The notes under the pieces were generated by a model that made no database searches, was not told the DNA's origin, and saw nothing but the letters and a program-made list of their open reading frames with translations. Shown here piece after piece: positions 6,298-7,115 of a stretch of DNA of 7,115 nt. How positions within the stretch are numbered: the first letter of the stretch is position 1; each line of letters opens with the position of its first letter. The stretch covers positions 1-7,115 of the forward strand of contig CAMCWJ010000157.1 of the NCBI GenBank assembly GCA_945882475.1, written 5' to 3'. This DNA is from Bifidobacterium breve (GTDB lineage Bacteria > Actinomycetota > Actinomycetes > Mycobacteriales > Mycobacteriaceae). A program made the translations under genes and the position numbers.

Positions 6298-6989
6298 GGC
6301 GTTCTCCTTTCCGGCGCGCGCCCCCGGCGCGTTGATCGCTCCCACCGGACCGCCACGACGACGGTCGTGGGCGGGCTCACGTGGCTCTCTCCACATCTCA
6401 CCACCCGGGCGTCAACCGCGCCCAGTGCGGCCATGCTCCGCCGGCCCGCAGACAGCTCCTCGGTCGCCCGGTCGCCCTTAATCGCCAGCATCCGCCCGCC
6501 GGGATGCAGCAGTGGCAGGCTCCACCGGGCCAACTTGTCCAGGCTCGCGACGGCCCGGGACACCACGACATCAGCGCCACCGAGAGACGCCCGCACCACG
6601 GCCTCCTCGGCCCGCCCGCGTACCACCTCGACCGGGATGCCCAGGGCCGCTACTGCCGCCGCGAGGAATTCCGTCCGCCGACTCATGGGCTCTACCAGGG
6701 CCACCCGCATGTCGGCTCGGGCAATCGCCAACGGCAGGCCGGGTAGGCCGGCGCCGCTCCCGATGTCCACCACCCGCGCCTCCGCATCAATGAGTTCGCC
6801 AACCACCGCGCTGTTCAATATGTGCCGGTCCCAGAGCCGTTCGACTTCCCGCGGGCCGATCAGGCCCCACTCCACTCCTGGTCCGGCGAGCAGGTCGACG
6901 TAGCAGCAGGCCAGGTCAATCCTGTCGCCGAACACCTGCTCCGCTGCTGCGGGTGGCGGCGGGGCGACCGCATGTTTCACGTGAAACAT
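6294..6989 (-). CDS. rsmG: 16S rRNA (guanine-527-N7)-methyltransferase RsmG (GidB)
   Basis: A 231-residue class I methyltransferase that uses S-adenosylmethionine to methylate N7 of G527 of 16S rRNA; its loss gives low-level streptomycin resistance in mycobacteria. The family's entry motif GPREVERLWDRHILNS is at residues 45-60, the AdoMet-binding VVDIGSGAGLPGLPLAIA at 73-90, VEPMSRRTEFL follows, and VVSRAVASLDKL with RMLAIKG completes the core. Length fits (about 224 in M. tuberculosis). The ATG at 6989 lies at the end of a perfect parS site, so the first six residues MFHVKH are set by the centromere sequence. The upstream ribosome site is only a G-run (GGCGGGGGG), and a later start after this segment cannot be excluded. 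The C-terminal tail is rich in Arg (STRRGRAPERRTP). The stop overlaps the parA start as ATGA. Confidence 0.95.
   Translation of the reverse strand: MFHVKHAVAPPPPAAAEQVFGDRIDLACCYVDLLAGPGVEWGLIGPREVERLWDRHILNSAVVGELIDAEARVVDIGSGAGLPGLPLAIARADMRVALVEPMSRRTEFLAAAVAALGIPVEVVRGRAEEAVVRASLGGADVVVSRAVASLDKLARWSLPLLHPGGRMLAIKGDRATEELSAGRRSMAALGAVDARVVRCGESHVSPPTTVVVAVRWERSTRRGRAPERRTP
6304..6310 (-). promoter_or_regulatory. Ribosome binding site deciding the parA start
   Basis: AAAGGAG on the minus strand, 6 nt before ATG 6297 and inside the end of rsmG. It is the strongest Shine-Dalgarno match in the window and supports the short ParA (314 residues) over the 347-residue reading. Confidence 0.85.
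6973..6988. promoter_or_regulatory. parS centromere site at the rsmG start (perfect)
   Basis: TGTTTCACGTGAAACA is identical to the 16-bp parS consensus, and the palindrome extends by one base on each side (6972-6989). It covers the start codon of rsmG. ParB loads here; the second site is 729 bp away in parA. Confidence 0.97.
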
Positions 6990-7020
6990 CCCCCCGCCGT
7001 CGAACTACACGGATGTAACT

Positions 7021-7115
7021 TCAGGCCGCTGCCGTTGGCCCCGAGGTGCCGGACTCTTTGAGTATGACGACCCGGCGCGCCGGTTCGGCACCTTCGCTCT
7101 CGCTGTACACACCGT
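7021..7115 (-). CDS. Jag/KhpB-type R3H-domain RNA-binding protein, C-terminal end only (partial)
   Basis: The right edge holds the last 30 codons of a minus-strand frame ending in TGA (7021-7023), reading GVYSESEGAEPARRVVI... and closing GPTAAA. The pattern SEG.EP.R.VVI is typical of the end of the R3H domain of Jag/KhpB proteins (Rv3920c family), which bind RNA and are linked to envelope and cell-division control in Gram-positive bacteria. Gene order (jag directly upstream of rsmG, beside yidC and rnpA) supports the call. The start and KH domain lie outside the window. Only 31 nt separate its stop from the rsmG start, so rsmG probably shares its transcript. That gap holds a small TACA-N4-TGTA inverted repeat (7006-7017) of unclear meaning. 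Confidence 0.75.
   Translation of the reverse strand, partial: GVYSESEGAEPARRVVILKESGTSGPTAAA

Noticed and set aside
6378..6383. Further CACGTG cores (also at 2426-2431 and 2827-2832) as extra parS sites
   Set aside because: Only the six central bases match; the flanking TGTTT/AAACA arms that ParB needs are absent.

Overview
The window looks like the origin-proximal part of a mycobacterial chromosome: GC-rich coding, GTG starts, and the gene order murJ - sigM - trxB - trxC - cwlM > < GNAT-like gene - parB - parA - rsmG - jag, which in mycobacteria lies just beside rnpA/rpmH/dnaA and oriC. The organism is probably a non-tuberculous Mycobacterium (sensu lato). It does not match the M. tuberculosis layout as I recall it, because the SigM anti-sigma gene (Rv3912/rsmA), expected between sigM and trxB, is absent. 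Species cannot be fixed from the sequence alone.

Left half, plus strand: the last 33 codons of the MurJ/MviN lipid II flippase-type protein (1-101), then the ECF sigma factor SigM (144-719), a 155-bp gap holding a good SigH/SigE-type promoter, thioredoxin reductase TrxB (875-1834), thioredoxin TrxC overlapping it by 4 nt (1831-2163), and the amidase-like peptidoglycan regulator CwlM (2258-3505, probably from a leaderless transcript). CwlM meets the oppositely oriented GNAT-like gene tail to tail, with the two stop codons overlapping.

Right half, minus strand (read from right to left): the C-terminus of the R3H protein Jag/KhpB (7115-7021), 16S rRNA methyltransferase RsmG/Gid (6989-6294), ParA (6297-5353), ParB (5349-4387), and after a 135-bp gap the GNAT-like gene (4251-3502). 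rsmG/parA overlap as ATGA and parA/parB are 3 nt apart, so these three are most likely one translationally coupled operon. Two parS centromere sites lie inside coding sequence: a perfect one forming the first codons of rsmG (6973-6988) and a 15/16 match inside the 5' part of parA (6244-6259).

Functionally the window joins thiol redox control (TrxB/TrxC plus promoter), envelope building and its regulation (MurJ, CwlM), stress sigma control (SigM), and origin segregation (ParABS). I see no mobile element, CRISPR array, tRNA or rRNA, and no evidence for a novel multi-gene system. The most notable features are the missing anti-sigma gene, the parS site that dictates the RsmG N-terminus, and several candidate regulatory elements in the short gaps.
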